Source: Chondrus crispus
Lineage: Eukaryota > Rhodophyta > Florideophyceae > Gigartinales > Gigartinaceae
Assembly (NCBI RefSeq): GCF_000350225.1
Contig: NW_005179192.1
Span: forward strand, 1-64,000
Reading direction: 5' to 3'
DNA: 64,000 bases
Both the position numbers and the translations under genes were made by a program. Below, piece after piece: positions 43,630 through 54,484 of the stretch; within the stretch, counting starts at the first letter, position 1, and every line of letters begins with the position of its first letter. The notes under the pieces were generated by a model. The model saw nothing but the letters and a program-made list of their open reading frames with translations. It was not told where the DNA came from and made no database searches.

Positions 43630-44553
43630 GACTCTTCAATACGGAGACTTTTTGTTGTACTAGGGGAGCGGCTGCCAAGTCGGAACCGGCGCTCTGCTGC
43701 CACGGCGTGCTTGTCTGTCACGCAACGCTACTACGCGCGGGGATATATTCAAAATGAGTGTTGATCCAAATATAGTATTGCTGCGCAGCGCTGTACAGAG
43801 GATATAGTTTGGTGAGAGAGCTGCTGACCGGCAGGACGGGCAACGTAGACGTGATATGGCAAGCATCATTTCTTCTCTGGCAATCCTGGAAAAGCCAGTC
43901 GTTTCTATTTGCAGATCAAGACACGCAAGTAGAGATACCAGCCCCCGTCCCCCGACCCTGCGTCAAGTAAATCAGCAGAACTACGGTCCTGCCTGCCTCC
44001 TTTGCGGCTCTTGCAACAGAGCCATGAAGAAACGGCCGTTTCGGCAGTTGGTTGAGGGTTAGACACCTTCGCTGCCGTTGCGTTGAATATGATCCCCTCC
44101 CTTCTCGGAAAAAGATCGAAAAAATAGGGGTCATGGGACTGCTGCAGGAGCCATTTTGGCGCCAAAATTCATTGCTATTGAGAGCAGCCCCTCCCTTTCA
44201 AACGCAAACACATAATTCAGCCCCCCGTCCCACTCTCGTCCACATCCATCATCCACCTCACGCCCTTCTTCGCCCCGACGTTTCCACGCAGCCAGCAAAC
44301 GCACGTCCAAAGCTTCCGCTCTATCAACTTCCGAACAAGCGTGTAGCGAGCCTGCTTCCCATATCCACTTCACAGGTGAATCGGTTTCTGCCCGGACCGC
44401 GCCCTACCGGTGCTGCGACGTCACGTCGCGCCTTTGGATATTGCACTACTTTCGTCATCTGCCAGAATCGTTGCGGCGTCATAAGCGCTTCTGTGACTCG
44501 CGGGCGACGTTGGTGAGACCGGCCGCACCCGGCCGCTTGTAGCCCCACTCACG
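43630..44553. promoter_or_regulatory. Intergenic and upstream region of ASF1
   Basis: About 920 bases with no supported gene. It contains the E2F-like palindrome at 44153-44168. Confidence 0.5.
44153..44168. promoter_or_regulatory. Perfect palindromic E2F-like site upstream of ASF1
   Basis: ATTTTGGCGCCAAAAT, a 16-bp perfect palindrome that holds the E2F consensus TTTSSCGC on both strands. It is 385 bp before the ASF1 start codon. ASF1 is an E2F-responsive gene in several eukaryotes; function here is inferred. Confidence 0.6.
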
Positions 44554-45259
44554 ATGGCGGCCGTCGATATCTTCGACGTCAAGGTGCTTGACAACCCCGC
44601 CCCATTTACTAATCCGCTGCAGTTTGAAATTACATACGACGTGCGGGAAGCACTCAAGGAAGGTACGTGCGATGCATCCCTGCTATTATGAATGCGAAAT
44701 GTGTGCGTAACAGCATCTTCTAACACGTTCTCCTCTTCAATTGTCGTTCTTTTGTTCGATTTGGACGTGCGGCACGATCATAATGTGCGATTTGTGCGTG
44801 ACAGACATCGAGTGGAAGGTAATCTACGTGGGGTCAGCGGAAGATCAAAGCCGCGACCAAGAGCTCGATTCTGTTCTAGTCCCAGCGGAAGCGCAAGGCC
44901 GTTTCAAATTTGTCCTGCAAGTGGACCCACCAAACCCCGCCAAAATCCCCGACAGCGATATTGCCGGCGTCACCATCGTCCTGCTTACCTGCAGTTACGA
45001 AAACGCCGAGTTTGTGCGTGTCGGTTACTACGTGAGCAACGAGTACCCGACCCCGGAGCTCAACGAGAATCCTCCGTCAAAGCCAATCATCGACCAAATC
45101 ACGAGGACTATCGCGGCCACAGACCCGCGCGTCACCAAATTTCCACATAAGTTTGACTTTTCGCAGCCATTGCAGGGGACATCAGCAGATCCAGAGCTTT
45201 CGACCGACGGTGCTCACTTTGCCGCTGGAGCGGCAAGCGGGCAGGTTAATATGGCATAG
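44554..45259 (+). CDS. ASF1: Histone chaperone ASF1
   Basis: Binds H3-H4 dimers and hands them to CAF-1 or HIRA for nucleosome assembly. Two exons (44554-44662, 44805-45259) with a 142-bp intron; donor GAAG|GTACGT, acceptor GACAG|AC. The 187-residue product has the ASF1 core: VLDNPAPFTNPLQFEITYDV, then EDIEWKVIYVGSAEDQSRDQ, FVLQVDPPNPAKIPDSDIAG, VTIVLLTCSYENAEFVRVGY and YYVSNEY. The splice junction falls inside the conserved ALKEDIEW segment and restores it. The acidic C-terminal tail of fungal ASF1 is absent; a short neutral tail is present, as in animals and plants. Confidence 0.97.
44663..44804 (+). other. Intron of ASF1
   Basis: GTACGT donor at 44663 and cgtgacag acceptor ending at 44804; phase 1. 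Confidence 0.95.
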
Positions 45260-45627
45260 TGTAGCGACCTCGCGGGTGTTTTCTTAGCTGAGACGTGGGG
45301 GGTTTAGGTTGCGTACTTTGTATTGTTGAGCGTCGCGCATGGTGCTCCTGTAAAGAAATATGAGTCTTGGCAGAACACGTCCCAGAGGTAATTTTTTAAT
45401 GTGAATATTTTTGTAGCGTCTAGCTTTCCGGCGGCGGTGGCGTACAAGAAATAGAGCATGTGACACGGTGCGCACCGAAACATACTCTTCTTTTAGTTCA
45501 ACTGCTGGAGCATCCATCGGTGCTTTGAGCTGTTCCCTCCAATTGCCGTTGCAGGAGGCCGACGCACAGCCCACTGAAGAGGAACGTCGCGGGAGACGAA
45601 GAGAACAACATCCTCCACAACCGCGAA

Positions 45628-47343
45628 ATGGTGCATCAAACGCATGCCAAAAGCGAGAAGAAGATGCAGAATGTCGTTAAAGCACCCACTTGCCCGGAAT
45701 GGATTTCATCGCTTCACAAAGCTTTTCTTCAAAATGGCTTCAATCATACGGCATCAGCTTTGATAGACGATGGCGGCATGGTGCGTGATCACATCACTTG
45801 CTGGCAAATTACTTTAGTGTCGCTCGACCCAGGGCTTGTAGCCTTTGGGCGCATGCATTTTCCGAGAGCATCTTTATTTTGATGTCTTATTCTCTATTCT
45901 AACCTGTTCAAACCGGCGTTCCCTCCAATTCTTTTTTTTTTTTAGGATCCTAGCAAAGTGGAGGCTGCTTTTGAAGAAATATGCCGTGTTGTGGACATAC
46001 ACCGCAAGAAGAAAGGGCTAGGTAAGAAGAAGTCCGCCTGGGATCTATACACGAAACTAGAGGGGAATGGCGCACCTGCGAGCCCTAGTGAGTCCTCCGA
46101 AGCGGAATCTAGTGAGGAAGAGGATGAATCGAGCTCGGAGTCTGACTCAGATTCCACCTCTAACAAAAAGGCTGCCGTCAAGCTTAACAATGTACTCCAA
46201 GTTGCGAAGGCAAAGCCAAAAGCCGAGTCGGAGTCGGAATCGGAGTCGGGGTCGGGGTCGGGGTCGGAATCCAAATCTGATTCTGAGTCTGAGTCTGAAT
46301 CGAATTCTGAATCATCTTCAAGTGAGGACGATGTTCAGAAGGACGCCCACAGGCATCGAGAACAGCTGAGAGGCAAGCAAGCAAAAAAATCAGAGAAAAA
46401 TGTCCCGACGCCGGCTTCCAGTTCATCTGAAAGTTCGTCATCCTCATCGGAAGAATCCTCAGGGTCGGAAGAGGATGATTCGAGCCAATCGTCGTCTGAC
46501 GAAAGCGTAGAGTTGAAGCGACCCGGGCTTGGGAGTGGAATAGGAAACATCCCTAAAGTGACGACCAAAGCGCGTGACAAGACAGCCGGGTCCGGTAAAG
46601 CGCAAACGGCGAGCTCTGCTAGTGCAGATAGCAGTGAGTCAGAAGACTCAGAAAACTCTGAGTCAACCGGGTCCGACAGTGATTCCTCAAGTGATTCTGA
46701 CTCCGTTAAGTCGAGCGATTCGGACAGCAGCAGTTCAGATTCGGACAGCAGCGAGGATGACAGCAGCTCACCGGAATCAGGGACGGAGGAGGAAAAGAGA
46801 GCTGCACGAAGGCGATCAGGGGTCGTGCAGAATTTGGCAGCCAAACTGCAGAATGTTACGCCTTCTCCAAAGAATGCTCTCAATAAGTCGAAGCGAGAGA
46901 AACGAAAGTCTCAAGATCGCTCAGATGTTTCATCGGACGATGTAGTGAAGGAGGACAAGATCGGTGGTAAAGAAAATACATCTACTGAAGTCCAGTTTCC
47001 ACGAAGCGAACAAAAGAGGAAAGCTTCCAGTGCGTCTCTAGATGGAGATGCCTTCATCAACAACAAGAGGCGTCGACGCAACGAGAATTTCAACGGAAGG
47101 TTCACTCCTTCGCCGTTTAAGCGGGTGAGAGAAGAGACTGTCGTGTATAGTGACAGCCGTTTACGGGACAACACATTTTATTCAAAGAATGATAGTTTCG
47201 GGGTGCGCGCTCATAACGATTTGATCGTGACTAGGGGTAAGGGCTTCAGGAAGGAGAAGACGAAGAAAAAGCGTCTTAACCATCACGGTGGCACGTTAAG
47301 CTACCAAGTTAACTCTTTCAAATTCGCTGATGACTCCGATTAG
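45628..47343 (+). CDS. Nucleolar phosphoprotein NOLC1/Nopp140 (Srp40) homologue
   Basis: A chaperone of snoRNPs in the nucleolus and Cajal bodies. Two exons are proposed: 45628-45780 and 45946-47343, with a 165-bp intron (donor ATG|GTGCGT, acceptor after a T-rich tract tttttttag). Exon 1 encodes a LisH-like start (ISSLHKAFLQNGFNHTASAL). The middle is an extreme Ser/Glu/Asp repeat region interleaved with Lys patches, a casein kinase 2 substrate pattern typical of Nopp140. The C-terminus is the conserved SRP40 domain: FKRVREETVVYSDSRLRDNT, then GKGFRKEKTKKKRLNHHGGT followed by YQVNSFKF. About 516 residues. The start could be a few codons upstream or downstream; the GTGCGT donor is weak but keeps frame. 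Confidence 0.9.
45781..45945 (+). other. Proposed intron of the NOLC1 homologue
   Basis: Joins the LisH-like exon to DPSKVEAAFEEICRVVDIHR in phase 0. The acceptor is strong (T13-AG); the donor GTGCGT is less canonical. Confidence 0.75.
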
Positions 47344-47822
47344 AACAAGTGACAGATTCGGGGACACACCGTGCCTTTCTTGCGCCGTGTTGTCAGAACC
47401 CCAGAACATCAAGAACGAAATCCCTTTAACTCAGTCATAAATCTAAGTCATCTCAGCACAGTTTTCTGTTGCAAAATTGCAGCATTGTTCGCAAAGTTAT
47501 CCGCACTCTACAATTGAGCTCTAGGCCTCAAAGAACATCGGCACAACTACATAACTCTGCAAGACACGTGATTGAACAATAAGGCATGAAGCGTCCTGAA
47601 CAAATACTTTCCGCGTGTGAAGGTGCCCTGTACTTATGTGAGAAGAAGAGAGCCAAGCATCCGCCCTCGCAGTTTCTATGTGCACGAAGAAGTGCGGTTG
47701 CCCAGTGTAGATCTCAACGGGTCATCAAGGTCTGCAATTTTTCGTAATTACTACAGTTTTGACATTCTAACGAATTATCCCTGCCTGTCGGCAAACTATG
47801 AGGTTTCACGGATCTCAGCCAC

Positions 47823-48647
47823 ATGCAACTAAGCACAGCCCCGCGTCAGAAGAGAGTTATGGACGTTGTCCAAAACGAGAGTGATTTAACTAAAGAGTGG
47901 TTAGCGAGGCAGGGGGACATAGCCAGGCGTGTCGTGAAGGAAGACCGCAATGGCTTCGCCACATTTTTTAGCGATACCTGTTTCTCTCCCGCACGAGACT
48001 TATTTATTGCAGGAGCAGATGTTTCCTTTTCAACAAGAGTACCGGATCACGCCATTGGCACTTTCACAGTTGTCATTCTGCGCAAATCTGGCTCACTTGA
48101 TCTGGTTTACTCAAGATCCAAAACTGTGTCTATGCCACATCCCTACATTCCAACGTTTCTGGGATTTCGAGAAGCTCCCGTGGTATCAGCAATGCTCGCC
48201 GCTCTCCCCGCCATCGTCCGTAATAGGATAGATTGTGTTCTCCTGGATGGAAATGGACTACTACATCCAAGAAAAGCCGGCTTGGCATGCCATGTTGGAG
48301 TGGATGAGAACCTTCCAACGATAGGGGTATCAAAGTCTTTGCTCTGTGTCGACGGACTAGTAGAAAAGGAAGTCCGAGAATCTGCAGCCGCTCATGGTGC
48401 GGAGGGTGTGAACGTTATCGGGGCCAGCGGGACGCTATGGGGCCGAGCCCTTTTAACCGGAAACGCAAAAGTTAAGCCTATATATGTGTCGATTGGAAAC
48501 AGAGTTTCTCTCAACACTGCTTCATATTTGGTTCAGAAAGTATGCCACTACCGAATTCCAGAACCTATTCGCATGGCAGACCTCCATTCGCGTGCCCTTC
48601 TAAGAGGGGAGGACGAGTTTATCTACAAAGAAGAGGCATTCCTCTAA
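47823..48647 (+). CDS. Endonuclease V
   Basis: Cleaves next to deoxyinosine in bacteria and next to inosine in single-stranded RNA in animals. 274 residues, single exon. Motifs in order: FIAGADVSF with the first catalytic Asp (about residue 66), PYIPTFLGFREAP with the Glu and the strand-separating PYIP wedge (about 107-119), VLLDGNGLLHPRKAGLACHV with the second Asp (about 140), TIGVSKSLL, then KPIYVSIGNRVSL and RIPEPIRMADLHSR. This order and spacing are complete. A second ATG at 47859 is an alternative start. The stop is only 29 bp from the stop of the converging TACC gene. Confidence 0.95.
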   Translation: MQLSTAPRQKRVMDVVQNESDLTKEWLARQGDIARRVVKEDRNGFATFFSDTCFSPARDLFIAGADVSFSTRVPDHAIGTFTVVILRKSGSLDLVYSRSKTVSMPHPYIPTFLGFREAPVVSAMLAALPAIVRNRIDCVLLDGNGLLHPRKAGLACHVGVDENLPTIGVSKSLLCVDGLVEKEVRESAAAHGAEGVNVIGASGTLWGRALLTGNAKVKPIYVSIGNRVSLNTASYLVQKVCHYRIPEPIRMADLHSRALLRGEDEFIYKEEAFL

Positions 48648-48676
48648 GAATCTCTCCCGAGTTTATTGGGGCATCA

Positions 48677-51541
48677 CTACCGCGACTTAATTTTTTCCAA
48701 CTGAGAACACGCTTCGTCACAGAGATTGCTCAAGTCTTCATACTCCCTGTCCTTGACATGTAGTTCGTTCTCCAATTCTCGAATTCGCGTTAAATCATCG
48801 TAGGCTCTTGCCTTTAGTGCTTGACGTTCGGCAGTGTCTTTCTGGAGTTGTTCAATTGCTTGATCAGCACGAGTTCTCGCGTCCTCGAGCTCTACCAACT
48901 GTGAACTAGTTTTCTTGAGTTCCTCATGCGCTGAGCTGACTTCCCTCTCAAGCCGTTCTTTCTGGACCGTGATGCGCTCAAGGGAATCTTTCGTAGAGGA
49001 CAACGATGTCTCCAAGGAAGATGTCTTGTCCTCCTCCTGATGCAACGAGGCCTCAAGGGTAGAAAGAGTCGCTACAATTTTCGCGCGATCTGACAGAGAT
49101 TTTGTCAACTCTAATTGCACCCGGTTTAAGTCTACCGTTGCTTTGTTCCGGTGTGCTTCCGCCTCCATATACGAGGCCCGGAAGGTTGTCACTTGAGAGA
49201 ATGCGTTGGCAAGTTTCTTCTCACAGTTCGTCTTCAAGTCGTCACTCCACTTTTGAAGCTCGCTCAAGTTCTTCTTCAAAGTACGAATTTGTTCGATAAA
49301 TCGAGTTTCTTTGTTCTCATACACTTTGATTGCTTGTTTTCCGTTGTCGTATCTTTCTTTCACGCTCTCATATGCTTCGGTCACTTCCAAAAGTTCTGCC
49401 TTCAGCCGTTTGGTTTCCTTCTCCAGAGACGTGCAATATGCACTCGCTTGGGAATTTCCTTGCGAAATCATCTTCTGCATAGTTTGCTCATATTCTGTAA
49501 GGACGGAGTTGAGCTCAGCCGCAAGAGACTGTTCCTTCAAAAACTTTTTCTCGAGTTCACTTCTTTCCTTTTGATATTCCGCCCTCAACTTTGCCTCTCG
49601 CTGTGCTGATTCCTCCATGACAACCCGAATGGCGGCACTCCGTGCCTCCGCGATGTCCTCCTCCGTGTACGTTCGCTTCTTTCGACCAGAGAGCGGACTG
49701 ATTTTTCTAATGCTATTTCCGAGCTTCTTATTGCGCATGAGAGGTGTATTTAAGCGGATATCCGCGAGGTTCGCTCGAAGGGATTGGCGCTTTGTGGCCT
49801 TGAATTCACTCGAAGAGGTCGGGCCGAGTCTCTCCGAAAACCTATGCTGCTGTGGTGTTCTGAAGTCTGAGCCACTTGGAGAGGGGATCTCTGTAGGCTG
49901 AGCAGCCGATGATGATTTCGTCTTCTCGGCCGAATCGGTCGCAGATTCGACACGTCCTGCACTCGCTGGTGAGTTTTTGTTCGTGGAACAGTGTACCGGG
50001 CTCACAGATTCGTTGGATGCCTGGCATGGTCCATTCTGTGCGGCTGGAGTCACAACCCCCTCTGGAGAATGTGGGATCACTGACACTTCACCATGAACCG
50101 CCTGGTGCACAAGCGGTAGAGCAAGCTTCGCCCGATCCTGGGTTTCTGGCAAGCCACTCTCCTCATCGACGTCGAGCTGCAGCAGTTCGATAAGTCGATC
50201 GGGGTTATCAGCATCTTCCAAGATATTGCTTAGGCACGGGTACACTTGTAGCATCAAGGCGATACATCGAGCAGCTTCTCGGGCTGTCAGCGAACGGCCG
50301 CAAGAAATGTCCATGACGCTTGGGAATACGTCCTCGGCAAAGTTCGAGCCCCTGTCGGCCTTAGATGTCAAAACGCTGTTGATGAGGCGCAATGCGGAAT
50401 TGATGATGCTCGGCCTTAACTCGTCGAGGTTGTCGTTCACTGCATTGGACAATGAAGCCATTGCCTCACGTACAGTCGCAATGTCTCCATCAGAGGGAGA
50501 AGTTACAAGCGCCTGTGACACGGTAGTCATCGCTTCACATCTCTTCGGCCAGCTCCACTTGTCCTTGCCCTCAAGGAGGATCTGCAACTGCTCGGAAAGG
50601 AAAGCAGACTCACTCGCATCTTGTTCTGTATCATCTTGTTCAGATTGAACAGAGCCGACTTGCTGCTCCAGAGTGTCGCTAGTAACCTGTTCGGGATGCA
50701 ACTCCTCATTGGTGGTAGGTGATGGTTCGATTCTTTCGGTCAATTGTTCGGGGATATTTGCCCCTTCTGAGGACAGAGAGTCGGCATCGTCTCCCGGTTG
50801 GCACTCGACAGAGTGGTTTGATGCGGAAGCTTCAGAGTTGTGTGGGGTCAAGCGTTCCTGAACATCCGGCCCAGCGCGTTGTGCCGCTGGTGAAGTAAAT
50901 ATAGTTTGAGTGGTCGGTGTTTCCGTGAGTGAAGGTGGGCTCCCATCCGTTTCCACATCTGATGTATTGTCTTCTTCCTGCAAAGATGGTGCACGTGGAG
51001 TCAGCGACGCCACCCTTGCATCCGAATTGTGGAGAGACGCGCGTAGTTTTTCCCCTATGTCTGACGCCGGGCTTCCCGCGAACAGGCCGCTCCCCACGCG
51101 CTTGGGGGTCCTAGGCGGTTTCACATGGTCAACTCTGCGGCCATTATCGACGTTCTCCTTATCGCTTTCGACGTGTTCTCCAAAGTCGAGCTTTGTCGGC
51201 TTTGGCGCTGCGCGCTCGGGCTCGTTCGGGTCGGGCGTGGGCGACACGTCGAGACGGATGCTCTTGAGGCGCGTGGCGAGGGCCGTGAGCTCGGATGGGT
51301 GCGGGGTGGATAGGGCACCCTCGTGGTGCTTGTACAGCGCGCGCAGCGGCGTCGGCAGGGTCAGCCCCGAGAAGGTGGGCAGCGGGCGACTGGGCGTGCG
51401 GATGCTAATGTCCGGGTCCGGGGAGTACTCTTCTTTACCCATGATGAGCGGTGGGTGCGACGGCGGCGTGGTAGCGAAGTTACGAGACAGCGAAGCTGGA
51501 GTGGATGAGTCGACGGAGTGGGCTAGAGAGTCGACCGGCAC
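48677..51541 (-). CDS. TACC-domain coiled-coil protein
   Basis: TACC proteins bind XMAP215/ch-TOG and stabilise spindle microtubules. 954 residues, single exon; a second start at residue 34 (MGKEEYS) is possible. The first about 600 residues are disordered, acidic and rich in Ser/Thr-Pro sites (TPSRPLP, PPRTPKRVG), typical of CDK targets. From about residue 625 to the end is a continuous coiled coil. Its beginning, LAAELNSVLTEYEQTMQKMI, and its end, KDREYEDLSNLCDEACSQLE, match the two conserved ends of the TACC domain (VL..YE.TI..MI and K..EIEELT.ICDELI.KL). General coiled-coil similarity is the alternative, but the terminal match favours TACC. Confidence 0.75.
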   Translation of the reverse strand: MPVDSLAHSVDSSTPASLSRNFATTPPSHPPLIMGKEEYSPDPDISIRTPSRPLPTFSGLTLPTPLRALYKHHEGALSTPHPSELTALATRLKSIRLDVSPTPDPNEPERAAPKPTKLDFGEHVESDKENVDNGRRVDHVKPPRTPKRVGSGLFAGSPASDIGEKLRASLHNSDARVASLTPRAPSLQEEDNTSDVETDGSPPSLTETPTTQTIFTSPAAQRAGPDVQERLTPHNSEASASNHSVECQPGDDADSLSSEGANIPEQLTERIEPSPTTNEELHPEQVTSDTLEQQVGSVQSEQDDTEQDASESAFLSEQLQILLEGKDKWSWPKRCEAMTTVSQALVTSPSDGDIATVREAMASLSNAVNDNLDELRPSIINSALRLINSVLTSKADRGSNFAEDVFPSVMDISCGRSLTAREAARCIALMLQVYPCLSNILEDADNPDRLIELLQLDVDEESGLPETQDRAKLALPLVHQAVHGEVSVIPHSPEGVVTPAAQNGPCQASNESVSPVHCSTNKNSPASAGRVESATDSAEKTKSSSAAQPTEIPSPSGSDFRTPQQHRFSERLGPTSSSEFKATKRQSLRANLADIRLNTPLMRNKKLGNSIRKISPLSGRKKRTYTEEDIAEARSAAIRVVMEESAQREAKLRAEYQKERSELEKKFLKEQSLAAELNSVLTEYEQTMQKMISQGNSQASAYCTSLEKETKRLKAELLEVTEAYESVKERYDNGKQAIKVYENKETRFIEQIRTLKKNLSELQKWSDDLKTNCEKKLANAFSQVTTFRASYMEAEAHRNKATVDLNRVQLELTKSLSDRAKIVATLSTLEASLHQEEDKTSSLETSLSSTKDSLERITVQKERLEREVSSAHEELKKTSSQLVELEDARTRADQAIEQLQKDTAERQALKARAYDDLTRIRELENELHVKDREYEDLSNLCDEACSQLEKIKSR

Positions 51542-52200
51542 TTGTATTTCGAGGCTGGGGCGCTTGTTGGTAGGGCGAGATGGACGGGGGTTGAGATTTG
51601 AAATTTCAAACAGGTTGGGAGGGGTAGCTGTTCAAATATGTATTAATTATTTGGTTATTTTTATGAGGCTTCGGGAGGCGGATGCATAAACGCGGGAAAC
51701 AAACGTTTAATCGTTGTGTGACGCAGGTGTGACGTGTGATCGCCGTGACTTATAAGTGTCGGGAGACCGACCGAAAGGGGCGGTCCGGAGGGGATTTTGG
51801 TGAAGGGTAAAAGGGTGGTAAATAGGGTTACCTTAAAGGGAGGGGGAGGAGCGGCAGGCTATTGCCTCAGAACCGCTACAGAGAGTGAGCACGGTCAGGG
51901 GACGGGGTTGTCGGGTTGATGGTTCAGGTGATCGAATGTGTCACGGAGCGGCCAGCAGGGCTTGACCCCCCTGGCCAATGAACAAAGACCAATGACCCAA
52001 CTGTCCATTCTCTAATTGATCCGCACCCTCATTTCCATTCGTCCTACCGCCATGCAGTCTACCCCCTGCGCTTTCCCCCCCGTACCGCCGTCGACCTTCC
52101 TCCTGCCACCTCCGTGATCCGCCCCTGGGCGATCCTCAACCACAACCCCAGCCCCAACCCCACTCCCCGCGTCCCCCCGTCCCCCCCCGCCGCGGCCGCG
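51542..52200. promoter_or_regulatory. Divergent promoter region of TACC and DPH6
   Basis: About 660 bp between two divergent start codons. On the TACC side: palindrome TTTGAAATTTCAAA (51597-51610), 56 bp from the ATG, containing TTTGAA on both strands, and an E2F-type box GCGGGAAA (51692-51699). On the DPH6 side: two CCAAT boxes (51975-51979, 51989-51993), about 210-225 bp before the ATG. Confidence 0.55.
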
Positions 52201-54222
52201 ATGGACGTCGTGGCGCTCGTCAGCGGCGGCAAGGACAGCTGCTACAGCATTCTCCGCGCGCGACAGCACGGGCACCGCGTCGTGGCACTAGCGCACATCT
52301 GTCCGCCCGCGGCGGTGGCCGAGCCAGACTCGATGATGTACCAGTCTGTAGCGTCGTCCGCGGTACGCGCGCTGGCCGACGCGCTCGCCCTGCCGCTGTG
52401 CGTCGCCCGCACGTCGGCGCAAGCGCTCGCCACGGACATGGCGTACACGCCCACGCCCGGCGACGAGGTCGAGGACCTCGTGCGCCTGCTGCGTGACGTC
52501 AAGAGCGAGCACCTAGGCGTGCAGGCCGTGTGCGCAGGCGCGCTGTGGTCGGACTACCAGAGGCTTAGGGTCGAGAGCGCAGCCAGCAGGGCCGGGTTGT
52601 TGTCCATTGCCTACTTGTGGCGGAGGGAGCAGACGGCGTTGTTGGACGAGATGATCGACGTGGGGGTGGATGCTGTGCTTGTCAAAGTCGCCGGCATCGG
52701 CTTGGGGGAGCAGCATCTGGGGATGACGTTGGCAGAGATGAAGCCACATCTTGTGAAATTGCACGAAAAGTTTGGGAGCCATGTTTGTGGAGAAGGGGGC
52801 GAGTTTGAGACATTTGTCAGGTGGATGCCGGGCATGACGAAGAGAGTGGTTTTAGAGGGCGTGAAGGTCGTCCATCATTCGAAGGATCCCGTTGCGCCCG
52901 TTTCGTACCTCGACATTGTGAAGACCCGTCTAGAGGACCCAACAAAGGAGCAGCTCTCTATAGCCGTGCCTGGGCCGATTGAAAGGCCACCTCTGTTTGC
53001 CGACCAGCCCTCCGTTGGAGAGAGAGAAGGAACAGCAAAGGCAGCAGTAAGTGCTGCCAGTTGCCACCAGGAGTGCCAATCGTCTTCTATCAACGCGGTT
53101 GAGAAAACGAGCGTCGGGATCAGCGGCGACTTCCTTCACTTTGTCGTCAAGAATCCGCTAGAAGGCCGCCAAGGCGTGACGGAATGCGCAAAGCGTCTCA
53201 AAGCTCTCCTGAAGGAGAATGACGAAACGTTGGGCTCTGTCGTGTACGTGATCCTTCATTTGCGCTCCGTCTCAGGCGACAAGTACAAAGATGCCAACCT
53301 TGGCTACACAGACGTATTCGGTACTCCCGAGTGCGTCCCGCCCCCGTCCCGGGCCTGCGTGGGCATGTTTCCCAGCAACCACCCTACGATTCTCGAGGCG
53401 TTTGCGCGCAGGCGCAGACGTTTGCAAGGACACGATTCGTTGACACTGCATGTGCAATCACTCTCTGAATGGGCCCCCCCGTGCATTGGTCCGTACGCAC
53501 AGTTTGTCGAAGAGGACGGGGTGATACATGTGAGCGGGGTTCTACCACTTTACGCTCCATTTGCAAGCATCCCGGATAACATGTCCGTGCCGAATCAAGT
53601 GGCGGCATGTGCGCACAATTTGCGTCGCACACTGGAAGCGAGTCGGGTGAATGTGAACCATCTGGGCCTTTTCGTGGCATACGTAGTGTCTGCCCAACAG
53701 GTCGAAGAAGTGAGGCGGAAAATGAAAGAGGTGCTTGTTCATGATCGAGCTATAGATGTTGTTTTGCCTGTATCGGGGTTGCCAAAAGGAGGTCTGGTTG
53801 AGATTCGAGCGGTCGGAAGTATGGCTGACGGTGGGTTGCGCAAACCGCAGTGTTGCGTGGACCAAGCTAGTGACTCGCAGCAACAAAATATTCAGAGAAA
53901 AAGCGTTATTTGCGAACGACTTGGATTTGTGATCACAACTGCCATGAGTCATGGAGACACGCCCGCGGGTCATCTTAACAGCGACGGGCTGGTGAGCTGC
54001 TTCACACGTGAATCTTCATTTGGTGGGAACCCTACACCTTTTTCTTTGCAGATCTACGTATCAAAAGCCGAGGAAGAGGAGTTTGAAGAAGCGCTGGAAA
54101 GTGAACTGAGTAGCATGTATCCCACCTGTGCGGTGTGCATCATGCGATCAGCGTGGATGCCAGACGATGCCAAGATGATCAGTATTGCTGCTTTCTCGAG
54201 ACAAGCAAAAGCCAATGGGTAA
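52201..54222 (+). CDS. DPH6: Diphthine-ammonia ligase with two RidA-like domains
   Basis: Catalyses the last step of diphthamide synthesis on elongation factor 2: ATP-dependent amidation of diphthine. 673 residues from MDVVALVSGGKDS at 52201. The PP-loop SGGKDSCYS opens an adenine-nucleotide alpha-hydrolase domain (1-235) with the family motifs MMYQSV, EVEDLVRLLRDVK, GALWSDYQRLRVE and CGEGGEFETFV. Two YjgF/RidA-like domains follow at about 305-400 and 423-540 (GPYAQFVEEDGVIHVSG, then LPKGGLVEIRAVG). This N-PP-loop plus double RidA fusion is the usual fungal and plant architecture. A GTG-initiated extension into the 5' region is unlikely to be used. Confidence 0.95.
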   Translation: MDVVALVSGGKDSCYSILRARQHGHRVVALAHICPPAAVAEPDSMMYQSVASSAVRALADALALPLCVARTSAQALATDMAYTPTPGDEVEDLVRLLRDVKSEHLGVQAVCAGALWSDYQRLRVESAASRAGLLSIAYLWRREQTALLDEMIDVGVDAVLVKVAGIGLGEQHLGMTLAEMKPHLVKLHEKFGSHVCGEGGEFETFVRWMPGMTKRVVLEGVKVVHHSKDPVAPVSYLDIVKTRLEDPTKEQLSIAVPGPIERPPLFADQPSVGEREGTAKAAVSAASCHQECQSSSINAVEKTSVGISGDFLHFVVKNPLEGRQGVTECAKRLKALLKENDETLGSVVYVILHLRSVSGDKYKDANLGYTDVFGTPECVPPPSRACVGMFPSNHPTILEAFARRRRRLQGHDSLTLHVQSLSEWAPPCIGPYAQFVEEDGVIHVSGVLPLYAPFASIPDNMSVPNQVAACAHNLRRTLEASRVNVNHLGLFVAYVVSAQQVEEVRRKMKEVLVHDRAIDVVLPVSGLPKGGLVEIRAVGSMADGGLRKPQCCVDQASDSQQQNIQRKSVICERLGFVITTAMSHGDTPAGHLNSDGLVSCFTRESSFGGNPTPFSLQIYVSKAEEEEFEEALESELSSMYPTCAVCIMRSAWMPDDAKMISIAAFSRQAKANG

Positions 54223-54484
54223 TTCACAAGCGCAAGGTTTTTGCACTGCAAACATGGCAGCAAGCGATGCGATACAGTACTGGTGATGAATTGGGATTTT
54301 TAGGCGATGCATGGACAGCTGGGACGACGGCTGAAATGTGGACAAGAAGGTTTTTGGTACTCAAAGAAGATATATGACTGCTTCGCAACGGCCTGACGAG
54401 GAGTGTTTTACAAGACGAAATAAGCCACCGACTCGGGGGCGAAATAATTAGGTCCAATTCGGTGTTGAAATAATCTACAAGTGG

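Noticed and set aside
44052-44516. 154-codon frame upstream of ASF1
   Set aside because: Overlaps similar-length frames on the other strand; no motif; lies in the presumed promoter.
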